Shown: one piece after another, positions 7,546 through 12,929 of the stretch
How positions within the stretch are numbered: the stretch's first letter is position 1
Layout: each line of letters opens with the position of its first letter
From: Chloroflexota bacterium
GTDB lineage: Bacteria; Chloroflexota; Anaerolineae; Anaerolineales; UBA11657
DNA: 12,929 nucleotides
Direction: 5' to 3'
Assembly (NCBI GenBank): GCA_003670425.1
Contig: QWRL01000050.1
Span: forward strand, 1-12,929
Notes under the pieces: generated by a model
What the model was told of the DNA's origin: nothing
Database searches by the model: none
The model's input: only the letters and a program-made list of their open reading frames with translations
Translations under genes and position numbers: made by a program

Positions 7546-8247
7546 TCAGGCGCGGCTGCGCGCTGCGCCGGCCAGCTGCACAAAGTTGCGCAGCAGCTGC
7601 GCAGCCTGCTGCTGCAGCTGCGGGGCGGCAGCAGCCACCACAAGCTGCAGCGCTTCCCGCCGCGCGGCGTCTGGCGCGGACAAATCCATTAGCCAGCGCT
7701 CCCACATCTCCGGCATCACCTCTGGATGAAACTGCAGCGCGTAAGCCCGCGCGCCAATGCGAAAGGCTTGGTTTGCGCATGCGCCGGAACTGGCCAGATG
7801 TATGGCGCCGGCCGGCAGCGCAAAACTATCGTAATGCCATTGGGCGGCTGAGATTTCCGGCAGGCCTGCAAACAACGGGTCGGCGCGGCCGGCCGCGGTG
7901 AGGTGCACGGTGTGCAGGCCGATTTCGGATGCGGTGTTGAGGTGCACCGGAGCACCGGCGGCTTTGGCAAGCAGTTGCCCGCCGAGGCACACGCCCAGCA
8001 CGGGCACATCGGCGGCTACTGCATCGCGCAGGGCGGCATCGACGGCGCGCAGCCACGGGTGGGCCTGCTCCATGTAAACATTCATGTCGCCACCCAGCAC
8101 AATCAACATGTCGTAGTCTGCGGGGGCGGCCACGGCATCGCCGGCTTGCAGCTGGCGCACATCTGTTTGCACGCCCAGCTGCGCCAGCGGCTCGCCAAAG
8201 TAGCCGAGGCCGGCATCCGCGTTATGTTGGAAGACCAGTGCGCGCAT
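7546..8247 (-). CDS. Class I glutamine amidotransferase (GMP-synthase-like, stand-alone)
   Basis: The 233-residue product is a lone class I glutaminase domain of the COG0518 type. The nucleophile elbow is G-V-C-L-G-G-Q (85-91) with Cys87, and the catalytic His174 and Glu176 lie in L-Q-F-H-P-E-V. The family segment Q-W-H-Y-D-S-F (136-142) and the Q-A-F-R (160-163) segment are also present. The domain releases ammonia from glutamine, or in some relatives acts on gamma-glutamyl compounds. There is no synthetase domain fused or adjacent, so the acceptor is unknown and I give no symbol. The C-terminal 40 residues are rich in Gln, Ala and Leu and probably form a helix. It starts 23 bases after the melA stop and is followed by mutM after 12 bases. 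A TAGAAT box nine bases before the ATG could give it its own near-leaderless transcript. Confidence 0.87.
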   Translation of the reverse strand: MRALVFQHNADAGLGYFGEPLAQLGVQTDVRQLQAGDAVAAPADYDMLIVLGGDMNVYMEQAHPWLRAVDAALRDAVAADVPVLGVCLGGQLLAKAAGAPVHLNTASEIGLHTVHLTAAGRADPLFAGLPEISAAQWHYDSFALPAGAIHLASSGACANQAFRIGARAYALQFHPEVMPEMWERWLMDLSAPDAARREALQLVVAAAAPQLQQQAAQLLRNFVQLAGAARSRA

Positions 8248-8256
8248 TCGCGTGGG

Positions 8257-8262
8257 ATTCTA
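8257..8262 (-). promoter_or_regulatory. Possible -10 box before the amidotransferase gene
   Basis: On the minus strand TAGAAT lies nine bases before the ATG, in the 23-base gap behind melA. It has no visible -35 partner. It could give a near-leaderless internal transcript for the amidotransferase and mutM independently of melA, but a chance match is possible. Confidence 0.3.
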
Positions 8263-8270
8263 ATCTGAGT

Positions 8271-9569
8271 TTAGTGGTAGTGCGGCAGCCATTCGCCGTG
8301 GGCCGCGATCAGCTCGTCCACCAATGACCAAATTTGCGCTAGGTCCAGCTCTGCCGCAGTATGCGGGTCCAGCATGGCAGCATGATAGATATGCTCGCGT
8401 TTGTGCGTGAGCGCGGCCTCCACGGTGAGCGCCTGCACATTAATGTTGGTTTGCATCAGCGCCGCCAGCTGCGGCGGCAGCGTGCCGATGCGCGTGGGCT
8501 GGATGCCGTTCTTGTCCACGAGGCAAGGCACTTCCACGCAGCAGCCTGCCGGCAAGTTGTCTATCAGCCCGCTGTTGGGTACGTTGCCGTAGACCACTAC
8601 CGGTGAGTTGGTTTCAATGGCGTGAATGATGGCCGCGCCATATTCATGGCTGCGTTCCACTGCGAGCGGGGTGGCATCGTCTTCCAGAACTGCGCGCATT
8701 GCGTGCCAGCCCTCAATCTGGTTTTCGCAGCGGGTGATGTACTCGTCCAGCGGAATATTGAAGTCCGCCAGCAGCTGCGGGCGGTCACGCTTGATGAACC
8801 ACGGCACGTACTCGCTGAAGTGCTCGCTGGATTCTGTTACGAAGTAGCCGAGGCGCGCGAGCATTTCGTAGCGCACGCGGTTCCATGCGGGCTGGCGGCC
8901 GGCTGCGTGCACGGCGCGCAGCTGCGGGTAAAGGTCTGTGCCCGCGCGCTCAAACTTGAGGTAGAACGCAACGTGGTTGATGCCGGCACAGACGTAGTTG
9001 ATCTCGGCGGGCGGGATGCCAAGGTCGCGTGCGAGCTGCTCGGCAGTGCCCTGCACGCTGTGGCACAGGCCCACGCTGCGAATGCTGCTGGCGCGGCTCA
9101 ATGCCCAGCAGTTCATCGCCATCGGGTTCACATAATTGAGGAACAGCGCCTGCGGGCAAAGCGCCTCCATGTCTGCGGCCATTGCAAGCAGCACAGGCAT
9201 GGTGCGCAGGCCGCGCATGATGCCGCCAATGCCCAGCGTGTCCGCAATTGTCTGGCGCAGGCCATAGCGCTTTGGCACCTCAAAATCCACAACCGTGGCC
9301 GGCTTGTAGCCGCCCACTTGAATCATGCAGATTACGTAGTCGGCGCCATCAAGCGCTGCGCGCCGGTCGGTGCTCGCCGTGATCTCCGGGTGCGCGTGCA
9401 GTGCCCCGGCTACCTTGTGTGCCACCACCGCTGAGGTTTGCAGGCGCACTGCATCGATGTCATGCAGCGCGATGTGTGCATCTGCCAGTTCCGGATGGCT
9501 GAGGATGTCACCCAGCAGCGTTTTCGCAAACACAGTGCTGCCGGCACCCAGAAATGTGATCTTTGGCAT
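8271..9569 (-). CDS. melA: Alpha-galactosidase, glycoside hydrolase family 4
   Basis: The 432-residue product matches enterobacterial MelA along almost its whole length as I remember it (about 450 residues there). GH4 enzymes use NAD+ and a divalent metal, usually Mn2+, in a redox-assisted cleavage of alpha-galactosides such as melibiose. The Rossmann motif F-L-G-A-G-S-T is at 6-12. G-G-Y-K-P (86-90) and T-I-A-D-T-L-G (107-113) follow, then N-Y-V-N-P-M-A-M-N (145-153). The metal-binding segments are G-L-C-H-S-V-Q (167-173, Cys169) and A-G-I-N-H (195-199, His199). The C-terminal half holds Y-G-N-V, D-N-L-P-x-G-C-C-V-E-V and M-Q-T-N-I-N-V-Q. There is no signal peptide, so it acts in the cytosol. 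No galactoside transporter or kinase is adjacent. It is the first gene of a minus-strand set with the amidotransferase and mutM. A weak AAGGA lies ten bases before the ATG. Confidence 0.94.
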   Translation of the reverse strand: MPKITFLGAGSTVFAKTLLGDILSHPELADAHIALHDIDAVRLQTSAVVAHKVAGALHAHPEITASTDRRAALDGADYVICMIQVGGYKPATVVDFEVPKRYGLRQTIADTLGIGGIMRGLRTMPVLLAMAADMEALCPQALFLNYVNPMAMNCWALSRASSIRSVGLCHSVQGTAEQLARDLGIPPAEINYVCAGINHVAFYLKFERAGTDLYPQLRAVHAAGRQPAWNRVRYEMLARLGYFVTESSEHFSEYVPWFIKRDRPQLLADFNIPLDEYITRCENQIEGWHAMRAVLEDDATPLAVERSHEYGAAIIHAIETNSPVVVYGNVPNSGLIDNLPAGCCVEVPCLVDKNGIQPTRIGTLPPQLAALMQTNINVQALTVEAALTHKREHIYHAAMLDPHTAAELDLAQIWSLVDELIAAHGEWLPHYH

Positions 9570-9583
9570 GCGGTGTTATTCCT

Positions 9584-9601
9584 TGGTGTGGCTGGTGTGG
9601 C
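9584..9601 (-). repeat. Tandem 9-bp repeat in the melA 5' leader
   Basis: TGGTGTGGC occurs twice back to back on the plus strand; read on the melA strand it is GCCACACCA twice. It sits 15-32 bases before the melA start codon, and downstream of the proposed melA -10 box, so it would be transcribed. Two exact copies one helical turn apart could be an operator for a repressor, but no regulator gene is adjacent. Confidence 0.4.
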
Positions 9602-9620
9602 TGTTACGCCGCCTGCGCGG

Positions 9621-9649
9621 ATTGTAATCGCATGCGTGCCCTGTAAAAT
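9621..9649. promoter_or_regulatory. Interlocked divergent promoters between melA and the GDPD gene
   Basis: On the plus strand TTGTAA (9622-9627), a 16-base spacer and TAAAAT (9644-9649) form a sigma70-like promoter. Transcription would start near the ATG at 9656. On the minus strand TTTACA (9647-9642), a 15-base spacer and TACAAT (9626-9621) form a promoter for melA with a leader of roughly 45 bases. The -35 of each overlaps the -10 of the other, so both could not be occupied at once. The hexamers are good matches in a GC-rich background, but spacing on the melA side is short. Confidence 0.45.
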
Positions 9650-9655
9650 TGCAGC

Positions 9656-9697
9656 ATGCCAACTGCGCAGCGGGATTGCGCCGGCCCGCGCTTATGA
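9656..9697 (+). CDS. Possible 13-codon leader ORF overlapping the GDPD start
   Basis: An ATG lies six bases after TAAAAT, the position expected for a leaderless transcript. It opens a frame encoding M-P-T-A-Q-R-D-C-A-G-P-R-L and then stops at TGA 9695-9697. That stop overlaps the GDPD start as ATGA, the classical geometry for translational coupling. No Shine-Dalgarno precedes either ATG. The peptide shows no attenuation-type codon run. It may equally be untranslated. Confidence 0.25.
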   Translation: MPTAQRDCAGPRL

Positions 9698-10578
9698 ACC
9701 GCACACTGGCCGCACTGGCTGCAGTGGTGGGCGGTGTACTACTGGCGTATGCCGTGGCGGTGGCACTCAGTGCGCCGGCCGCGCCGCGCGCGCTGTTCTC
9801 CGCCGCACTGCCGGTGCCGCTTGTAATTGCGCGCCAGGGCGGTGCTGGGCTGCGCCCCGGCAACACCCTGGCAGCTTTTGAAAATGCCGTGCGGATGCGG
9901 GTGGACATGCTGCAGCTGGATGTGCAAAGCAGCGCGGACGGGGCGCTGGTGCTGATGCATGACAGCACTGTGGACCGCACCACCGAAGGCAGCGGGGCGG
10001 TGGCGGCGTTTAGCCTGGCAGAGCTGCAACAGCTGGATGCCGCCTATGATTGGTCGGCGGATGGCGGGCAGAGTTTCCCGCTGCGCGGCACGGATGTGCG
10101 CGTGCCCGCGCTGGAAGAAGTGCTGGCGGCGTTTCCGGAAGCGCGCATGATGATTGACATTCAGCAAGAGGCGCCGGCGCTGGGCATGCCGCTGTGCACG
10201 CTGCTCGCGGCGCACAACATGCAGCAAAAGGTGCTGGTGGCAGCAATCAGTGCGGTGGCTATTCAGGACTTTCGCAAGGCGTGCCCGCAAGTGGCAACCG
10301 CCGCGAGCCAGCGCGAAGCCACAAATTTTTATTTGTTGAACCTGGTGTTTGTGGGCGCAGCGTACAGTCCGCCGTTTGCAGTGCTGCAGGTGCCGGAGAA
10401 GCGCAGCGGCCTGCAGCTGATCACACCAACTTTTACCAGCACGGCCCACCTGAAGCAGCTGCGCCTGCATGTGTGGACAGTGAACGAGACCGACGCCATG
10501 CGGCGCATGATGGATGCCGGTGTCGACGGTATCATTACTGATTATCCCGACCGGCTGCTGGCGCTGCTCAACCGCTAA
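9694..10578 (+). CDS. Membrane-anchored GDPD-like protein, catalytic site degenerate
   Basis: The 294-residue product has an N-terminal hydrophobic segment (about 5-25), probably a membrane anchor or uncleaved signal, then a glycerophosphodiester phosphodiesterase-type TIM barrel. Family landmarks are clear: N-T-L-A-A-F (57-62), L-D-V-Q (75-78), M-H-D-S-T-V-D-R-T-T (88-97), V-P-A-L-E-E-V (137-143), H-V-W-T-V-N-E (259-265) and D-A-G-V-D-G-I-I-T-D-Y-P (274-285). The active site is altered. The usual H-R-G is R-Q-G (47-49), P-E-N-T is P-G-N-T (55-58), E-L-D is Q-L-D (74-76), and the later E-I-K is D-I-Q (155-157). The second catalytic His89 and Asp76 remain. Normal enzymes hydrolyse glycerophosphodiesters; this one is probably inactive or altered. 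The ATG at 9694 is preferred over a TTG at 9649, which would add 15 unhydrophobic residues. The HIT gene follows after 31 bases. Confidence 0.88.
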   Translation: MNRTLAALAAVVGGVLLAYAVAVALSAPAAPRALFSAALPVPLVIARQGGAGLRPGNTLAAFENAVRMRVDMLQLDVQSSADGALVLMHDSTVDRTTEGSGAVAAFSLAELQQLDAAYDWSADGGQSFPLRGTDVRVPALEEVLAAFPEARMMIDIQQEAPALGMPLCTLLAAHNMQQKVLVAAISAVAIQDFRKACPQVATAASQREATNFYLLNLVFVGAAYSPPFAVLQVPEKRSGLQLITPTFTSTAHLKQLRLHVWTVNETDAMRRMMDAGVDGIITDYPDRLLALLNR

Positions 10579-10592
10579 GGCGCCGGCACAAC

Positions 10593-10603
10593 TACAATGG
10601 AGG
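10593..10603 (+). promoter_or_regulatory. HIT gene start region: TACAAT box and GGAGG ribosome site
   Basis: TACAAT (10593-10598) runs directly into GGAGG (10599-10603), which lies six bases before the ATG at 10610. The GGAGG is a good Shine-Dalgarno and fixes that ATG over in-frame starts further upstream that overlap the GDPD gene. If TACAAT were a true -10, transcription would begin after the GGAGG. I therefore favour read-through from the GDPD gene, with GGAGG used for translation. Confidence 0.5.
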
Positions 10604-10609
10604 CAACGC

Positions 10610-10963
10610 ATGGCAATCGAAACCATCTTCAGCAAAATTATCCGCCGCGAAGTGCCGGCGCAGATTGTGTACGAGGACGAACTGGTAACCGCTTTCCGTG
10701 ACATTCACCCGCAGGCGCCCACGCATGTGCTGATTGTGCCGAACAAGGTGATCCCGACGGCTGCGGATGTGACCGCGGCAGACGAGCCGCTGCTGGGGCG
10801 CATGTTTACGGTTGCTGCGCAGATTGCGCGCACAGAGGGCATTGATGCGGATGGTTACCGGCTGATTGTGAACTGCCGCGACCATGGCGCGCAAGAGGTG
10901 TACCACCTGCACATGCATCTGCTGGGCGGACGCAAGCTGGGTGCGATGCTGGCGCGCGCCTGA
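10610..10963 (+). CDS. HIT family nucleotide-binding hydrolase (HINT-like)
   Basis: The 117-residue product is a single histidine-triad domain of the bacterial HINT/HinT type. These proteins hydrolyse adenosine phosphoramidates and related AMP or GMP conjugates in the cytosol. The signature is Q-E-V-Y-H-L-H-M-H-L-L-G-G-R (95-108), with triad His99, His101 and nucleophile His103. The N-terminal I-F-x-K-I-I-R-R-E-V-P-A-x-I-V-Y-E-D, A-F-R-D-I-H-P-Q-A-P-T-H-V (28-40) and Y-R-L-I-V-N (83-88) fit the family closely. The common K-K-H-I segment is N-K-V-I (45-48), so one frequently conserved His is absent; it is not part of the triad. The start is set by GGAGG six bases upstream. It sits 31 bases after the GDPD gene and probably shares its transcript. 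Confidence 0.94.
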   Translation: MAIETIFSKIIRREVPAQIVYEDELVTAFRDIHPQAPTHVLIVPNKVIPTAADVTAADEPLLGRMFTVAAQIARTEGIDADGYRLIVNCRDHGAQEVYHLHMHLLGGRKLGAMLARA

Positions 10964-10996
10964 TAGCACGCATGCCGGCAGCTGCTGACGGGCGGG

Positions 10997-11033
10997 CCGC
11001 GGCCGCGGGCTGCGCGGCGCGCTGTTGCGCGCC
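10997..11033 (+). terminator. Two GC-rich hairpins after the HIT gene
   Basis: The palindrome CCGCGGCCGCGG (10997-11008) is followed by a perfect 7-bp stem, GGCGCGC / GCGCGCC, with a TGTT loop (11016-11033). Only a short ATAAAT follows, not a T-run. The stability and position 33 bases after the HIT stop suggest a transcription end or pause before the aminotransferase gene. Confidence 0.35.
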
Positions 11034-11051
11034 ATAAATGTTCGCCGCCAG

Positions 11052-11057
11052 TAAACT
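11052..11057 (+). promoter_or_regulatory. Possible -10 box before the aminotransferase gene
   Basis: TAAACT lies 15 bases before the ATG at 11073, just after the GC hairpins. It would give a leader of about eight bases. I see no -35 at proper spacing and no Shine-Dalgarno, so this is weak. Confidence 0.25.
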
Positions 11058-11072
11058 GCCGATCGCATCAAT

Positions 11073-12242
11073 ATGTCCATCCTAGACTCGCCGCAGACCA
11101 CGCAGCTGCAGCTGCGCCCCGGCATCATTGAACTGAATTGGGGGCAGCCCGACCCGGAACTGCTGCCAAAAGAAGCGGTAAGCAGCGCGGCCGCTGCGGT
11201 GCTGGCGCGCGTGGGCGGCGATGCACTGTCTTACGGTGCGGCGGCCGGTGCCGGGCCGCTGCTGGCGTGGCTGCGCGCGCACATTGCGCGCACGGAGCAG
11301 CCTGCAGTGACGGCAGATGAAATTGCAATTACGGCGGGCAACTCCGACGCGATTGACCAGGTTTGCACGCTGTTCACGCAGGCGGGAGATGTGGTGCTGG
11401 TGGAGTCGCCCAGCTATCACCTTGCCCTGCGCATCATGCGGGATCATCCGCTGCGGCTGGTGCCGGTGGCGGCGGATGCGCACGGGCTGCAGGTGGCGCA
11501 GCTGGCGCAGACGGTGCGCGACCTGAAGCGTGCCGGCAGCAGCGTGCGCATGCTGTACACCGTCCCCACGTTTCACAACCCCACTGGTGTGTGCCTCAGT
11601 GCGGAGCGGCGCCGCGCGCTGCTGGAGCTGGCGCAGCAAGAGGACTTCCTGGTTGTGGAGGATGATGTGTACCGCGAACTGCACTATGACGCACCGCCGC
11701 CGCCGGCTTTGTGGGCGATGGCGCCGCGCGGCACAGTGCTGCGGCTGGGGTCATTTGCAAAATCGCTGGCGCCGGGGCTGCGCTTGGGCTGGATTAACGG
11801 CAGCGCCCAGCATGTGCGCCGCCTGGTGGATGGCGGCCTGCGCGACAGTGGCGGCGGCGTCAACCATCTGACCGCGATGATCGCAGGCGAGTTGTGCTCA
11901 ACTGGCGGCTTTGAACTGTATGTGCAGCGCTTTCGCAATGCATATCGCGAGCGGCGCAACGCATTGCTGGCTGCGCTGGCTGAATACATGCCTGCCGGTT
12001 GCAGCTGGCTGACGCCAGCGGGCGGCTTCTTTGTATGGGTGACGCTGCCTGCAGCGCTGGATGCAACTGTGCTGCTGCCGCACGCAGAGGCGGCTGGCAT
12101 GGCTTTCATTCCGGGCGCAAACTTTCACCTGGACGGGCGCGGATCCAACACGCTGCGTTTGGCGTTCAGTTTGTATCCGCCGCCGGAGCTGGAGCAGGCA
12201 GCGCAGTGCTTGGCAAAAGCTGTGCGATTGTTGCATGCCTGA
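11073..12242 (+). CDS. PLP-dependent aminotransferase, class I/II (LysN/MocR-catalytic-domain-like)
   Basis: The 389-residue product is a fold-type I aminotransferase. The Schiff-base lysine is Lys230 in S-F-A-K-S-L-A-P-G-L-R-L-G-W (227-240), a motif typical of 2-aminoadipate, aromatic or kynurenine aminotransferases and of the catalytic half of MocR regulators. Other cofactor and substrate residues are visible: T-A-G-N-S-D-A-I-D (87-95), H-N-P-T-G (168-172, Asn169), E-D-D-V-Y (196-200, Asp and Tyr contacting PLP) and the carboxylate-binding Arg362 in N-T-L-R-L-A-F-S. There is no N-terminal winged-helix domain, so it is an enzyme rather than a MocR regulator. Substrate cannot be fixed from sequence alone, so no symbol is given. 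It is preceded by GC hairpins and followed by a terminator-like hairpin, so it is probably transcribed alone. Confidence 0.92.
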   Translation: MSILDSPQTTQLQLRPGIIELNWGQPDPELLPKEAVSSAAAAVLARVGGDALSYGAAAGAGPLLAWLRAHIARTEQPAVTADEIAITAGNSDAIDQVCTLFTQAGDVVLVESPSYHLALRIMRDHPLRLVPVAADAHGLQVAQLAQTVRDLKRAGSSVRMLYTVPTFHNPTGVCLSAERRRALLELAQQEDFLVVEDDVYRELHYDAPPPPALWAMAPRGTVLRLGSFAKSLAPGLRLGWINGSAQHVRRLVDGGLRDSGGGVNHLTAMIAGELCSTGGFELYVQRFRNAYRERRNALLAALAEYMPAGCSWLTPAGGFFVWVTLPAALDATVLLPHAEAAGMAFIPGANFHLDGRGSNTLRLAFSLYPPPELEQAAQCLAKAVRLLHA

Positions 12243-12245
12243 CAA

Positions 12246-12283
12246 GTGCTCTTGCGATCCGATTGTTGCGCAAGCACAATTTT
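12246..12283 (+). terminator. Intrinsic terminator candidate after the aminotransferase
   Basis: CTTGCG (12251-12256) pairs with CGCAAG (12269-12274), and GTG (12246-12248) with CAC (12275-12277) across a two-base bulge. The loop is 12 bases. AATTTT follows at once, a short U-tract. It begins four bases after the stop codon, as expected for the end of this gene. Confidence 0.45.
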
Positions 12284-12368
12284 CATGCACCAATCATGCG
12301 GGAATTGATAGCCGTCAAATTTCTGTATTGCAGGGATTAAGCGGAGAGTCTGCTTCGGGCGGCAGCAC

Positions 12369-12397
12369 TTGACGATTACAGCACCGTATGTTCAAAT
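12369..12397 (+). promoter_or_regulatory. Sigma70-like promoter for the lipoprotein gene
   Basis: TTGACG (12369-12374) and TCAAAT (12392-12397) are 17 bases apart. The stretch 12243-12425 is the only gene-free region above 120 bases in the window and is visibly AT-richer than its surroundings. Apart from this promoter and the hairpin at its left end, I see no further element in it. Start of transcription would be near 12404, leaving a short leader containing the ribosome site. Confidence 0.5.
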
Positions 12398-12414
12398 AGA
12401 CTTTAATTTGTTGC

Positions 12415-12420
12415 AAGGAG
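12415..12420 (+). promoter_or_regulatory. Strong Shine-Dalgarno of the lipoprotein gene
   Basis: AAGGAG lies five bases before the ATG at 12426. It is one of only two convincing ribosome sites in the window, the other being before the HIT gene, and fixes the start of the signal peptide. Confidence 0.8.
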
Positions 12421-12425
12421 TTAAA

Positions 12426-12929
12426 ATGTTCAAACTAATTTCCCGCCTCACCGCGGCTATTGCAGTCGCCAGCCTTTTGCTTGCTGCTTGTGCGGCACCG
12501 GCTGCGCCGGAAGCGCCCGCCGCCGTTGCCACCACTGCGCTTGAACCAACGCTGGCCGCGGCGGAGCCCACGGCACTGCCGGAACCCGCAACCGCCCAAC
12601 CCGAGGCTGCACCCAAGGTTGTAACCATCTCGTTTACACAGGAACCAGACAGCTTGAGCCCGCCCTACACCGGTATGTGGTTCTCGCAGATCACGCAGCC
12701 GTTTTGGCTGCGCGGCCTATGGCGCTTTGACGCGCAGGGCAACCCCGTGCCGGATGTTGCGGCGGAAGTTCCCACCAAGGAAAATGGCGGTGTCAGCGCT
12801 GGTGGGAAAACCATCACCGGAAAACTTCACCCTGAGGCCCAGTGGGCTGGTGGGCAAATGGCGAACGCCGCTGATTTTGTGGTCCACAACCACATGATCC
12901 TTTCACCCCAAAATGCAGTGGTCTCCACC
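12426..12929 (+). CDS. ABC transporter solute-binding lipoprotein (peptide/SBP_bac_5 type), N-terminal part
   Basis: The frame is open to the window edge (168 codons), so the C-terminal part is missing. A lipoprotein signal peptide is clear: basic start M-F-K-L-I-S-R, a hydrophobic core, and lipobox L-A-A-C with Cys22 as the lipidated residue. Residues 23-63 form an Ala/Pro/Glu/Thr-rich linker that would hold the domain off the membrane. The mature domain opens with V-T-I-S-F-T-Q-E-P-D-S-L-S-P (66-79), then W-L-R-G-L-W-R-F-D (93-101), G-N-P-V-P-D (104-109) and G-G-K-T-I-T (127-132), the pattern of family 5 binding proteins for oligopeptides, nickel or sugars. It delivers substrate to an ABC permease, whose genes would lie to the right. 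From residue 133 on, agreement with the family weakens. It has its own promoter and strong ribosome site. Confidence 0.85.
   Translation, partial: MFKLISRLTAAIAVASLLLAACAAPAAPEAPAAVATTALEPTLAAAEPTALPEPATAQPEAAPKVVTISFTQEPDSLSPPYTGMWFSQITQPFWLRGLWRFDAQGNPVPDVAAEVPTKENGGVSAGGKTITGKLHPEAQWAGGQMANAADFVVHNHMILSPQNAVVST

Noticed and set aside
7580..7625. CTG/CAG-rich stretch suggesting a simple repeat
   Set aside because: It encodes the Gln/Leu/Ala-rich tail of the amidotransferase and is not a regular tandem array.
6988..7692. A 234-codon plus-strand frame across mutM
   Set aside because: It is antisense to mutM, whose catalytic and zinc-finger residues are complete, and has no recognisable motif.
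11073..12242. MocR-type transcription regulator
   Set aside because: Only the aminotransferase half is present; residues before the PLP domain are too few for a winged-helix DNA-binding domain.

Overview
This is a gene-dense, GC-rich bacterial segment with strong G/C preference at third codon positions. Eight complete protein genes and two edge-truncated ones fill almost all of it. I see no tRNA, rRNA, CRISPR array, insertion sequence or phage gene. The ribose-phosphate pyrophosphokinase variant, an oversized SecA with inserts in known regions, and the style of the peptide-type lipoprotein at the right edge all resemble Chloroflexota (Anaerolineae-like) genomes. That placement is inference from remembered family resemblance, not a search.

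Positions 1-6738 (+ strand): the C-terminal end of a MeaB/ArgK-type GTPase, then prs (PRPP synthetase), a 1408-residue secA, and an adenosine deaminase. meaB and prs are 12 bases apart and probably share a transcript. secA and the deaminase each have a TANNNT -10-like box just before the ATG and no clear Shine-Dalgarno, which suggests leaderless or near-leaderless transcripts. The deaminase ends inside the convergent mutM gene (21-base overlap).

Positions 6718-9569 (- strand): melA (GH4 alpha-galactosidase), a class I glutamine amidotransferase and mutM (Fpg glycosylase) lie in tandem with gaps of 23 and 12 bases. Around 9621-9649, melA and the divergent gene at 9694 appear to use interlocked promoters, and a 9-bp tandem repeat lies in the predicted melA 5' leader.

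Positions 9656-12929 (+ strand): a possible 13-codon leader ORF, a membrane-anchored GDPD-fold protein that has lost several catalytic residues, a HIT hydrolase, a fold-type I aminotransferase, an AT-richer 183-base spacer with a terminator-like hairpin and a sigma70-type promoter, and the start of a solute-binding lipoprotein.

The genes do not form one pathway. They are housekeeping functions (protein export, PRPP and purine metabolism, oxidative DNA repair, nucleotide hydrolysis) with sugar and amino-acid catabolism and solute uptake. I did not find a new multigene system. The strongest leads are the giant SecA with its extra helical inserts, the catalytically degenerate GDPD protein, and the interlocked divergent promoter with its leader ORF.
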